Below, piece after piece: positions 44,196 through 51,857 of a stretch of DNA of 64,000 nucleotides (position 1 is the first letter of the stretch; every line of letters starts with the position of its first letter). Source of the DNA: Paenibacillus oryzae (GTDB lineage: Bacteria > Bacillota > Bacilli > Paenibacillales > Paenibacillaceae); assembly GCF_001675045.1 (NCBI RefSeq), contig NZ_LYPA01000074.1, positions 34,455-98,454 on the forward strand, given 5' to 3'. The position numbers were made by a program, and so were the translations under genes. The notes below the pieces were generated by a model. That model saw only the letters and a list, made by a program, of their open reading frames with translations. It was not told the DNA's origin and made no database searches.

Positions 44196-45350
44196 CTACT
44201 GTAGCTCTGCGCTAAATAGCTTATAATACAGCTCCGTTGTATGGTGTTCAGGCAACACGCCCAATTCATTCATTAGCGTATCCCGGAACGTTTGATAGCT
44301 TTCTCTCACCATAATGGCGTGATTTAATTTTTGGTAGCATTGCATAACCAGACGGCACAGCTCGTCCGAATAAGGAAAATGCTCCTGCGCACGCAGCAAG
44401 CGCTGCAGAGCCTCCTGGTTTTTGTTTTCCTCCAGCTCAAGCCTGGCCATGCTGCATATTAATTGAAAATAGCTTTGCTGAAGATTCAACCGTTTAGTTT
44501 CGGCCCACTCGTAATTGTGATCCTCATAATATTCGCCATGGTAAAGCGAGAGGGCATATTCATATTTGTTCCAGTCGGCAAGCCGCAAGCCGCCCGAGCC
44601 AGAAACGATTTGTTCAAACTCGTCCACATCCGTCTGAAAGCCGCCTAATGGAAGACGGTAGCTTTCATCCTCGTATTCCACGGTGCAGGCTGCCCCCCAC
44701 TCCCGCAGCAAATGTCTGATCCGGGACACGGAATGGTGCAGATATGTAATCGCCTTGTCTTGCTCCTGTTCCCGCCAGAGCTTTTCGATCAGCCGCTCTT
44801 TCGTTACCCATGCCCCTCTCAAATGCAGCAGGTAGGCAAAAAGCTCCTGGGCTTTTTTGGTGCGCCACTTGACCTTTTCCCTGGAATCTACTCCGTTGAC
44901 AAGCTCCAGGCGCTTGAAGCAGCGAACGGTTATGACATCAGCCGCAGCCGCCGCAGCTTCCGTACGCTCGGCATGCTTGCCCGACATCGCCATATATTCC
45001 AAAACACGATCGATCGTTTTTCTGATCCGGTCCGCATCCACAGGTTTAAGCAAATAATCCAGCGCATACAACTCGAAGGCTTCCACCGCATAAGCGGAAT
45101 AAGCCGTAACGTAAACAATTCGGATAGAAGGAAACTTCTCTTGGATCAACTCCGCGGCTTCCAGACCATTCACTTCCGGCATGCCAATATCGAGAAAAGC
45201 AATATCGGCATGCTCGGGCGATAAATGCTGAAGAGCTTCCTTCGCCGATGTGTATTTTCCTGTAATTTGAACCCTGCCGTCGTTCTGGAGCAAACGCTCC
45301 AAATGAATCAAAGCCGGCTCCTCATCATCTACCAATATGACCTTCAGCAT
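44196..45350 (-). CDS. Response regulator with winged-helix and BTAD (SARP-like) domains
   Basis: 384 residues. Receiver (about 1-122: VDDEEPALIHL, Asp in ADIAFLDIGMPEVNG, Lys in YLLKPVD), then a winged helix (about 150-230: KAQELFAYLLHLRGAWVTKE, YLHHSVSRIRHLLREWG) and a BTAD helical domain (about 235-380: YEYALSLYHGEYYED, CYQKLNHAIMVRESYQTFRD). It is the effector of the adjacent 1057-residue kinase. SARP-type domains are best known from actinobacterial antibiotic regulators; a receiver in front is typical of Paenibacillus/Bacillus paralogues. Targets unknown. Confidence 0.9.
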   Translation of the reverse strand: MLKVILVDDEEPALIHLERLLQNDGRVQITGKYTSAKEALQHLSPEHADIAFLDIGMPEVNGLEAAELIQEKFPSIRIVYVTAYSAYAVEAFELYALDYLLKPVDADRIRKTIDRVLEYMAMSGKHAERTEAAAAAADVITVRCFKRLELVNGVDSREKVKWRTKKAQELFAYLLHLRGAWVTKERLIEKLWREQEQDKAITYLHHSVSRIRHLLREWGAACTVEYEDESYRLPLGGFQTDVDEFEQIVSGSGGLRLADWNKYEYALSLYHGEYYEDHNYEWAETKRLNLQQSYFQLICSMARLELEENKNQEALQRLLRAQEHFPYSDELCRLVMQCYQKLNHAIMVRESYQTFRDTLMNELGVLPEHHTTELYYKLFSAELQ

Positions 45351-45657
45351 ATCCCATGTCCCCGCATCGTAAAAATGTCATTCCTACCCTTCAATAATAC
45401 CATGACGACGCAAATGCCAGATAGCATCCCGCGTTACTTACAGATCAATTATAACGCCTGACTCTGGACATGTTCTATACATTCTGTACAACACAATCAA
45501 AGCCGCTTTTACGCAATTGTACTGGATGCCCCGCCCCCCGACCCGGACCATCCCCGCCTAAAGGCCAGCATCAAGAATAGACCACGGACCGTTACCGCTT
45601 CAAGCTCACTTTTGTAAGATAGAGACATAGAAGAAACACACGAAAGGATGAATCCTA
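45351..45657. promoter_or_regulatory. Intergenic region with pspC-pspA promoter candidate
   Basis: A 307-base divergent gap between the response regulator and pspC. TTACCG (45592-45597) and TAAGAT (45615-45620) with a 17-base spacer form a SigA-type promoter ending 38 bases before the pspC start. No clear ECF promoter of the SigW type (TGAAAC/CGTA) was found. Nothing else is recognised in the region. Confidence 0.5.
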
Positions 45658-45876
45658 ATGAACAAACTTTATCGGTCGGTAAGAGACAGCAAAATTACTG
45701 GATTATGCGGAGGTTTCGGACAATGGCTGGGCATTGATCCCACCGTTATCAGAGTTCTCGTCGTCATTTCCCTCTTTTTCAGCTTTGGCACTACGGCATT
45801 GATCTACTTCGTGCTTTCCATGTTCGTACCCAAAGAGCCCTTTCAAGGCTACACAAACAGCAACTACTACTACTAA
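45658..45876 (+). CDS. pspC: PspC-domain membrane protein
   Basis: 72 residues. The PspC domain LYRSVRDSKITGLCGGFGQWLGIDPTVIRVL is nearly complete with one membrane helix (VVISLFFSFGTTALIYFVLSMF). PspC-domain proteins act with PspA in envelope stress responses. It is followed 51 bases later by pspA on the same strand, suggesting an operon. AAGG precedes the start. Confidence 0.9.
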   Translation: MNKLYRSVRDSKITGLCGGFGQWLGIDPTVIRVLVVISLFFSFGTTALIYFVLSMFVPKEPFQGYTNSNYYY

Positions 45877-45927
45877 CCAATAATAAGGCGTGTTGTAAAC
45901 AACAACGATAAAAAGGAGAGAGATCAA

Positions 45928-46605
45928 ATGGGAATTTTACAAAGAGTATTCAGCATGACAAAAGCAGCGGCTAACGAGGTTTTGGACAAATTCGAAAATC
46001 CGGTTATGATGCTGAACCAATATTTGCGCGAGCTTGACGAGGAAATTGCAGCAACGGAACGCAACGCTGCCAGCCAGCAGGCACAGGAACGGCTTCTCGC
46101 ATCCAAGCTGAAGGAACAGCAGGCGCAAGCCGGGCATTACGAGGAAAAAGCGATTCAAGCCGCAGCGGCGGACCGCGAAACAGAAGCCCGCGCAGCGCTT
46201 GAGGCCAAGCTGCTGTATCTGGAGCAAGGCGAGGAAACGATCCGCCTTCAGCAAATCGCCCGTCAGGCGGCAGAGGAGCTAAGCGAACGGATTGAAAGCT
46301 TGAAGGAAGAGCGCGTGCGTCTGCATAGCAAACGTGCGGAGCTGGCGGCCCGTGTCAGAACGGCCAGCGCAACAACCAATTTTGCGTCGTCCACTCTAAA
46401 CGGGGCGGTAAGCCAGGCCTCGCGGGGCTTTGACCGGATTGAACAAAAGGTGATGGAATGGGAAGCCCAGCGCGAGCTTTCCAAATCCGCCAACGGTTAT
46501 TCCGCAACGGACTCCTTTTCCCCGGCAGCCGTCGCCCAAGAAGGACGGAATGAGCGGGTAGAGGAAGAGCTTCAGCGTCTGCTGAACAAAAAATCCGGCA
46601 GCTAA
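45928..46605 (+). CDS. pspA: PspA/IM30 phage-shock-like protein
   Basis: 225 residues, almost entirely coiled coil, starting MGILQRVFSMTKAAANEVLD with the amphipathic N-terminal helix and the motif NPVMMLNQYLRELDEEIA. The ESCRT-III-like PspA coats stressed membrane. GGAG precedes the start. It lies after pspC, the usual partner. Confidence 0.94.
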   Translation: MGILQRVFSMTKAAANEVLDKFENPVMMLNQYLRELDEEIAATERNAASQQAQERLLASKLKEQQAQAGHYEEKAIQAAAADRETEARAALEAKLLYLEQGEETIRLQQIARQAAEELSERIESLKEERVRLHSKRAELAARVRTASATTNFASSTLNGAVSQASRGFDRIEQKVMEWEAQRELSKSANGYSATDSFSPAAVAQEGRNERVEEELQRLLNKKSGS

Positions 46606-46652
46606 CGCCGCCTTAAACATAAAGAGTGTGTTCATGGACAACCTCTAGGTAA

Positions 46653-46717
46653 ACCCCACAACCAATAAGCTGGAGAGAAACATCTTGTTTCTGCTCCAGC
46701 TTATTGGTTTGAACCGG
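46653..46717. terminator. Strong bidirectional terminator between pspA and the siderophore lipoprotein gene
   Basis: AACCAATAAGCTGGAG (46660-46675) pairs perfectly with CTCCAGCTTATTGGTT (46694-46709); AGAAACA and TGTTTCT extend the stem inside. It lies between two convergent transcripts. Confidence 0.8.
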
Positions 46718-46755
46718 CTTTTTGAGCAGTCCTTTTGCCCCTCTTGCTGCTGGAT

Positions 46756-47766
46756 CTATTGCTCTTGTGTTGCCAGCAAGCTTTCCACGATAAAGTCCAA
46801 CTGCTTATCCAGAGAATAAATATCGTTGTAGTAGGATAGCCCAAAGCTGATTTCTATCAGACGTCCTTCCTTAACTGCAGGAATGTTGTTCCAGATCGTA
46901 TGATCCGACAGATCCACCATCCCGTCATATGAGGAGCGGAAAATATAGTCGCCGGCATATTCGTGAAGCACCTCGAACGAAATGGATTGCGCGTTGGCGG
47001 CCTCCAGCGTTTCAATATTATGCTGAAGCTTTTCCGGACCTTTCATACCCAAATATTCATAAATTATTTGAGAGCCCCGTCCATAATTGATCGTGTCAAC
47101 AACAGCCATATTGCCTTTTCCGCCCTCCATAATGGATACGGTTTTGTCCAATATACCTGCTTCCTTCAGCTTGATCTTGCTTTCCTCCACCTTGGCGAGG
47201 AAGTTTTCCATTAACGCTTTGGATTCTCCCTCGCGGCTTAATACTTCCCCCAGCATGCTCAAGCGCTCTTCCGTTGACATTTCAAAATAAGGCAAATACA
47301 CCGTAGGCGCAATATCCTTCAGCATATCGTATGTCTCCTCCGAAGGCACAATGATCAAATCCGGGGCCAATGCCAATACTGCCTCCGGGCTAGGCTCAAA
47401 CCATTCGCCCAGCGACTGGATATCTGAAAGCCGATCCTGGAATGCGGCTCCCTCATAAACAGACGAGACGCCTACGGGAACAATGCCAAGCGACAGCACA
47501 TCTCCTAGCAAATACAGCACAACTACGCGCTCGGGATTGCGCGGCACCTCAACATCACCTTTGACCGTTTTTATAACGCGAGTTGCAGATTCAGGCTGCG
47601 CTGCTGGATCTGCGATTGCGGCAGCTGTTTGTGCTGGCGCGGTCGAGCTGCTATTTCCCGCAGCGCCATTTGTTGATACGCCGGAGCATGCTCCCAGCAA
47701 AAGCGTCAGCGATATCATCAGCGCCAGCATAATGGATGATTTGTTCATGACTTTCATGGATTTCAT
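46756..47766 (-). CDS. Siderophore-binding lipoprotein with its own Fur-regulated promoter
   Basis: 336 residues in frame with the preceding AraC gene. ATG 47766 has AAAGGAG five bases before it. Signal peptide MLALMISLTLLLGAC with lipobox LLGAC, a Thr/Ala/Pro-rich linker, then a FecB/FepB-like binding domain (VIKTVKGDVEVPRNPERVVV, EPSPEAVLALAPDLIIVPSE, DYIFRSSYDGMVDLS). It would deliver ferric siderophore to a permease encoded elsewhere. The SigA-type promoter TTGCTG-N17-TATATT and a perfect Fur box lie immediately upstream, inside the AraC reading frame. Confidence 0.88.
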   Translation of the reverse strand: MKSMKVMNKSSIMLALMISLTLLLGACSGVSTNGAAGNSSSTAPAQTAAAIADPAAQPESATRVIKTVKGDVEVPRNPERVVVLYLLGDVLSLGIVPVGVSSVYEGAAFQDRLSDIQSLGEWFEPSPEAVLALAPDLIIVPSEETYDMLKDIAPTVYLPYFEMSTEERLSMLGEVLSREGESKALMENFLAKVEESKIKLKEAGILDKTVSIMEGGKGNMAVVDTINYGRGSQIIYEYLGMKGPEKLQHNIETLEAANAQSISFEVLHEYAGDYIFRSSYDGMVDLSDHTIWNNIPAVKEGRLIEISFGLSYYNDIYSLDKQLDFIVESLLATQEQ

Positions 47767-48717
47767 TTTCTCTCCTTTATATTGATAATGATTATCATAA
47801 CCAATATAAAGGTCTTTGCTATTTACAGCAATGTCATAATGCGACAAAAGCGATGGCATTTTCAGACGAAGCAAGCTTTCATTGTTAGCCTTTCTAAAAC
47901 GCATCGGGGCGATGCCGACATGCTTCTTGAACATTTTGGCAAAATGATAACTGTCAGAATAACCGATGGCCTCAGCAATAGCCTGTAGGCCAAATCCCGA
48001 ATGCAGCAACAGCTTACCGGCATGCGCCATCCGTATCCAGGTCAAATATTCCACCGGGCTGAGTCCCATCGTTTCCTTAAATCGTCGCGTCAAGTGGCGC
48101 GGACTCCACCCAAGCCGCCGGGCCAGATTTTGAATTCCCGCATTATCTTTGTAGTGATCATTCAAATAACGGACGGCAAGCGCAACGGGGTCTACGTGAG
48201 ATATCCCTTCATCAACACTCTCCAACTGGCTCAGCACTTCATATACGGTTGTATAAAATAAGCCTTTCACACGAAATCGTTCCAGCATCAGACCGCTATC
48301 CCAGCTTCGGCGCATCTCCTCCACTCTTCCGAGCATCTCACTTGGCGACACCGGAACAAGGCCGTATTGCAGGCTAAACGGATTTCCCCGCTTCATTAAC
48401 TCGGCCAAATAACGCCGTGGCGGAAACGGAGCCGACGCTTTATAGTACACCATATAGCAGGAAAACTCCCCGCATTCTGAGCGTCGCTCCAATTGGAGCC
48501 TGCTGCCCTTGCACAGATGCAGGACATGGAAGGGAGAGCTATAAAATTGTTTATCGTCAATCGTAACGCTTGCGCTTCCTTGCTCCGCGAATAAAAATAC
48601 GCTTGATGGCAAGACGGAGCAATGGTATTGATAATCCGCATTTAAACGCAAATAGCGAATATCCGTCACTCTGCTATTGTACTGCTCCCATATCAGCAGC
48701 CTGTTTTCCAACTGCAT
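46756..48717 (-). CDS. AraC-family regulator continuing in frame into a siderophore-binding protein
   Basis: From ATG 48717 (AAGGAG nine bases upstream) an AraC-type regulator is encoded: N-terminal domain (1-165), two helix-turn-helix units (about 195-275; IQNLARRLGWSPRHLTRRF, QAIAEAIGYSDSYHFAKMF). After its normal end near PMRFRKANN there is no stop codon. The frame runs through about 32 codons of non-domain sequence (LLSHYDIAVNSKDLYIGY) including a promoter and Fur box, then into a lipoprotein signal peptide. If translated through, a 653-residue protein would result, with a buried hydrophobic segment. The frame also extends upstream to 48819, through another Fur box, without a ribosome site. 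Confidence 0.75.
   Translation of the reverse strand: MQLENRLLIWEQYNSRVTDIRYLRLNADYQYHCSVLPSSVFLFAEQGSASVTIDDKQFYSSPFHVLHLCKGSRLQLERRSECGEFSCYMVYYKASAPFPPRRYLAELMKRGNPFSLQYGLVPVSPSEMLGRVEEMRRSWDSGLMLERFRVKGLFYTTVYEVLSQLESVDEGISHVDPVALAVRYLNDHYKDNAGIQNLARRLGWSPRHLTRRFKETMGLSPVEYLTWIRMAHAGKLLLHSGFGLQAIAEAIGYSDSYHFAKMFKKHVGIAPMRFRKANNESLLRLKMPSLLSHYDIAVNSKDLYIGYDNHYQYKGEKMKSMKVMNKSSIMLALMISLTLLLGACSGVSTNGAAGNSSSTAPAQTAAAIADPAAQPESATRVIKTVKGDVEVPRNPERVVVLYLLGDVLSLGIVPVGVSSVYEGAAFQDRLSDIQSLGEWFEPSPEAVLALAPDLIIVPSEETYDMLKDIAPTVYLPYFEMSTEERLSMLGEVLSREGESKALMENFLAKVEESKIKLKEAGILDKTVSIMEGGKGNMAVVDTINYGRGSQIIYEYLGMKGPEKLQHNIETLEAANAQSISFEVLHEYAGDYIFRSSYDGMVDLSDHTIWNNIPAVKEGRLIEISFGLSYYNDIYSLDKQLDFIVESLLATQEQ
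47783..47797. promoter_or_regulatory. Fur box of the siderophore lipoprotein gene
   Basis: TGATAATGATTATCA is a perfect match to the Bacillus Fur consensus, five bases downstream of the TATATT -10 and 17 bases before the lipoprotein start. It is also read as Asp-Asn-His-Tyr in the run-on AraC frame. Confidence 0.9.
47803..47831 (-). promoter_or_regulatory. SigA-type promoter of the siderophore lipoprotein gene
   Basis: On the minus strand TTGCTG (47831-47826), a 17-base spacer and TATATT (47808-47803) precede the Fur box. It lies inside the AraC reading frame. Confidence 0.7.
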
Positions 48718-48775
48718 CTCCTTCAACTCCTTGCTGAACCGCTCCAAACAACCATCGCTGTTATAGTAGTATACA

Positions 48776-48790
48776 TGATAATCATTATCA
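48776..48790. promoter_or_regulatory. Fur box upstream of the AraC gene
   Basis: TGATAATCATTATCA matches the 15-base Fur consensus at 14 positions and lies about 60 bases before the AraC start. It suggests that the regulator is iron-repressed as well. Confidence 0.85.
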
Positions 48791-48840
48791 CTTATAGAGC
48801 AGCACGGAAAATTGAACACTACAGATGCTAATATTCAAGA

Positions 48841-48856
48841 TGTGAATTTTGTCACA
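48841..48856. promoter_or_regulatory. FNR/CRP-type operator 1 upstream of nox
   Basis: TGTGAATTTTGTCACA is a perfect TGTGA-N6-TCACA palindrome, the Bacillus Fnr/CRP-family consensus. It lies about 215 bases before the nox start and 124 bases upstream of the AraC start codon, so it may serve either. Confidence 0.65.
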
Positions 48857-48907
48857 ATTTATCTATTGTCTTTTGGAGAAGGATCGTCTATGATTGTGAC
48901 ATAAGGT

Positions 48908-48923
48908 TGTGAAACAAATCACA
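48908..48923. promoter_or_regulatory. FNR/CRP-type operator 2 upstream of nox
   Basis: TGTGAAACAAATCACA is a perfect TGTGA-N6-TCACA. It is 148 bases before the nox start. Confidence 0.7.
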
Positions 48924-48937
48924 TTAATGCAGTTGGT

Positions 48938-48953
48938 TGTGAATTAATTCTCA
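48938..48953. promoter_or_regulatory. FNR/CRP- or Rex-like operator 3 upstream of nox
   Basis: TGTGAATTAATTCTCA matches TGTGA-N6-TCACA with one change, and together with its flank (TTGTGAATTAATTCTCAT) also resembles a Rex operator. It lies 30 bases downstream of operator 2, about 118 bases before the nox start. Confidence 0.55.
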
Positions 48954-49070
48954 TAGTTACCGTCAAAAAGGGGATGCTTTATTTATATCCAGCATCTCGG
49001 GCAAAAAAATGGCCCCTATCTGAAGCATAATCTGAAAGTTTTTAAATACAAACCTGGGAGGTACTACCTG

Positions 49071-50441
49071 ATGAAACCACTTAACATTGCTGTGATTGGA
49101 TGCACCCATGCCGGAACCGCCGCCATTGTAAACATCGCCAAATTGTATCCCGAAGCTGTCATTACCGTGTTTGAACGAAACGATAATATCTCCTTCCTCT
49201 CGTGCGGCATCGCCCTACACGTTGGCGGCGTGGTCCAGCGGGCCGAGGAATTGTTCTACTCCTCGCCGACTCAGCTGGCCGAGCTTGGCGTAACGACTTT
49301 AATGCGCCACGATGTATTATCGGTGGATACGGATGCCAAGCTGCTACGTGCCCGCAATCTGGAAACAGGAGAAGAGTTCCAGCATCATTTTGACAAGCTG
49401 GTGGTTACGACCGGCTCGTGGCCGATCATCCCCAAAATGGACGGCATTCATCTCGATAATGTTATGCTTTGCAAAAACTACAATCACGCTCAAGCCATCA
49501 TTGAAAAAGCCAAGGATGCCCGCCGTATCGCCGTTGTTGGCGCAGGCTATATCGGTATCGAGCTGGTAGAAGCTTTTGAAATGCTGGGCAAGGAAGTTAC
49601 GCTTATAGATAATATGGACCGCGTCCTGTACAAATATTTGGACAAGGAATTTACAGATGTTACCGAGCAGGATTTGCAGGCAAAAGGTGTTGAGCTTGCG
49701 CTTGGCCAAACCGTTCAATCGTTCGCAGGGAACGAAAAAGGCAAGGTCACAACCGTGATGACCAACAAAGGCCAATACGAAGCCGACATGGTTGTCCTCT
49801 GCATCGGATTCCGTCCAAACACCGAGCTGCTCAAGGGCCAAGTAGATATGCTGCCGAACGGAGCGATCATGGTTGACGAGTATATGCGCACCAGCAAGGC
49901 GGATGTATTCGCTGCCGGAGACAGCTGCGCGGTTCATTACAATCCAACCGGCGAACATGCCTACATCCCGCTTGCAACCAATGCCGTGCGCATGGGAACG
50001 CTGGTTGCCCGCAACCTGCTTGAGCCGACGGTCAAATATCTGGGCACGCAAGCAACCTCGGGCATCAAAATTTACGATTACAATATCGCATCGACAGGCT
50101 TGACCGAAACGGCTGCTCTTGCTGCGGGCTTGAATGTGAAAAATGTTACAATCGAAGATAACTACCGTCCCGAATTTATGCCGACCTACGAAAAGGTTAC
50201 GCTGAAGGTTGTTTATAAAGCCGATACCGGTGTTATTGTAGGCGCGCAAATTATGTCGAAGGCGGACCTGACGCAAAGCATCAATACGATGTCGGTATGC
50301 ATCCAGAACAAGATGACAATGGATGAGCTTGCTTTTGTCGACTTCTTCTTCCAGCCGCATTACAACAAGCCTTGGAACCTGCTTAACCAGGCCGGCCTGC
50401 AGGGTGAGGTTCAGCAAGCAGAAAAGCTGCAAACCATCTAA
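49071..50441 (+). CDS. nox: NADH oxidase (water-forming type)
   Basis: 456 residues, pyridine-nucleotide-disulfide fold: FAD site IAVIGCTHAGTAAIVNI, the redox-active single cysteine in SFLSCGIAL, NADH site RIAVVGAGYIGIELVEAF, second FAD site ADVFAAGDSCAVHY and a C-terminal dimerisation domain (VDFFFQPHYNKPWN). VIGCTHAGTAA and SCGIAL are typical of water-forming Nox of lactic acid bacteria; a coenzyme-A disulfide reductase is the alternative. It reoxidises NADH with oxygen. GGGAGGT precedes the start; three FNR-like sites lie upstream. Confidence 0.92.
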   Translation: MKPLNIAVIGCTHAGTAAIVNIAKLYPEAVITVFERNDNISFLSCGIALHVGGVVQRAEELFYSSPTQLAELGVTTLMRHDVLSVDTDAKLLRARNLETGEEFQHHFDKLVVTTGSWPIIPKMDGIHLDNVMLCKNYNHAQAIIEKAKDARRIAVVGAGYIGIELVEAFEMLGKEVTLIDNMDRVLYKYLDKEFTDVTEQDLQAKGVELALGQTVQSFAGNEKGKVTTVMTNKGQYEADMVVLCIGFRPNTELLKGQVDMLPNGAIMVDEYMRTSKADVFAAGDSCAVHYNPTGEHAYIPLATNAVRMGTLVARNLLEPTVKYLGTQATSGIKIYDYNIASTGLTETAALAAGLNVKNVTIEDNYRPEFMPTYEKVTLKVVYKADTGVIVGAQIMSKADLTQSINTMSVCIQNKMTMDELAFVDFFFQPHYNKPWNLLNQAGLQGEVQQAEKLQTI

Positions 50442-50492
50442 TCCATCGCTTACCCGCTAATTAGCAGCAATTCCATTCCCATCCGGCCCCTG

Positions 50493-50521
50493 CCGCTCCT
50501 TGCATAAGGAGCGGTTTTTTT
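50493..50521 (+). terminator. Intrinsic terminator of nox
   Basis: CCGCTCCTT (50493-50501) pairs with AAGGAGCGG (50506-50514) around a four-base loop and is followed by seven T residues. Confidence 0.93.
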
Positions 50522-50643
50522 GCGTCTGGAGCAGCCTTCCCTGCCAATCTGGCAAAAATGGTAGCCGACCACCACTCTTTCTATTAAAATAGAAATAGGA
50601 ATGGGGCTATTTTCCTAATAGAAGACACAAGAGGTGTGCAATC

Positions 50644-51855
50644 GTGGCAATTATCGACGTAGTCAAATATGACGGTTCGCCGGATGTATATGCATGGAAG
50701 CATCCTGACGGAGAGCTTGGTACTTGGACCCAGCTTATCGTCAATCAAACGCAGGAAGCTATTTTGTTCAAGGACGGTAAAGCGCTGGACAGCTTTGGCC
50801 CGGGACGCCATACGTTGAGTACGGCCAATATTCCTATTTTGAGCAAATTAATAAATATTCCCTTTGGCGGAAAATCTCCATTTGCCGCCGAGGTTTGGTA
50901 TGTCAATAAAATTAGCGTAATGAATATTAAATGGGGAACCAGCTCGCCCATCCAGATCAAGGATGCCAAGTTCAATATAATGGTGCCAATTCGCGCATTC
51001 GGACAATTCGGGTTAACTATCGAGGATAGCCGCCGATTTTTGTTAAAGCTGGTGGGAACTCTTCCCCGCTTCACGCGCGAAGCGTTGTCCCAGCACTTGC
51101 GAGGCGTCATTATTATGAGCGTTACGGAAGTGCTGACTGCCTATTTGCTGCAAAAGGGAATCAGTACACTGGAGATCAACGCATTTGTAGGCGAAATCTC
51201 CCGAGTTTCGGAGGCGCGGATTGGAGAAGCGCTGAAGGAATATGGCATCAAGCTGCATCATTTTTATTTTGAAAACATAAATGTGCCGGAGAATGATCCT
51301 TCTATTGAAAAGCTGCGCAGCGTGCTGAACAAACGGATGGAAATGGATTTGGTCGGCTTTAATTACCAGCAGCAGCGCTCCCTCGATATTATGGAAGGCG
51401 CGGCAACAAACAGCGGTAGTTCAGCTCCACTCTTTATGGGAGCCCAATTGGGCGGTGTAATGGGAGGAGCGATTGGCGGGCAAATGTCGAATATGTCTGG
51501 CGTTATAAATGCGCAAGCAGCTACGCCTTGCCCTCACTGTAAAGCGTCCATTTCCCCAGATGCTTTATTCTGCAGCTCCTGCGGCAAAAACGTCGGTGCG
51601 GGAGCCGCGGCCAAATCGCACAGTTGTGACAAATGCGGTGAACCTTTAGCAAAGGATGCCCGTTTCTGCGCTAAATGCGGCGACCCGTACCATGCTTGTC
51701 CTTCTTGCGGAGCAGATGTTCCAGATGATAGCGCCAAATGCCGCGGCTGCGGCACGGAGCTGCCCAGGCCTTGCGTAAGCTGCAAGGAACCGTTGCAGGG
51801 GGGCGCAAAATTTTGTCATCAATGTGGCAGCGTTCAGCCGACTGGAGGTCAATAA
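50644..51855 (+). CDS. SPFH-domain protein with C-terminal zinc ribbons (YdjI-like)
   Basis: 403 residues. An SPFH/virion-core-like domain (about 1-260: VVKYDGSPDVYAWKHPDGEL, FGPGRHTLSTANIPILSK), a Gly-rich stretch (about 260-290), then a series of zinc-ribbon pairs: CPHCKASISPDALFCSSCG, CDKCGEPLAKDARFCAKCG, CPSCGADVPDDSAKCRGCG and CVSCKEPLQGGAKFCHQCG. B. subtilis YdjI (pspA operon) shares this plan and recruits PspA to the membrane. The start is GTG behind GAGGTG. It is the first of three genes. Confidence 0.88.
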   Translation: MAIIDVVKYDGSPDVYAWKHPDGELGTWTQLIVNQTQEAILFKDGKALDSFGPGRHTLSTANIPILSKLINIPFGGKSPFAAEVWYVNKISVMNIKWGTSSPIQIKDAKFNIMVPIRAFGQFGLTIEDSRRFLLKLVGTLPRFTREALSQHLRGVIIMSVTEVLTAYLLQKGISTLEINAFVGEISRVSEARIGEALKEYGIKLHHFYFENINVPENDPSIEKLRSVLNKRMEMDLVGFNYQQQRSLDIMEGAATNSGSSAPLFMGAQLGGVMGGAIGGQMSNMSGVINAQAATPCPHCKASISPDALFCSSCGKNVGAGAAAKSHSCDKCGEPLAKDARFCAKCGDPYHACPSCGADVPDDSAKCRGCGTELPRPCVSCKEPLQGGAKFCHQCGSVQPTGGQ

Positions 51856-51857
51856 AC

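Noticed and set aside
45351-45657. A SigW-type ECF promoter before pspC-pspA
   Set aside because: No TGAAAC/CGTA pair with proper spacing was found; only a SigA-like pair is visible.
48722-48819. Extended N terminus for the AraC protein starting at 48819
   Set aside because: It would make the Fur box and leader part of the coding sequence and lacks a ribosome site; AAGGAG near 48727 supports ATG 48717.
50644-51855. CRISPR or phage origin for the virion-core-like (SPFH) protein
   Set aside because: No phage genes or repeats are nearby, and the domain is shared with chromosomal YdjI proteins.
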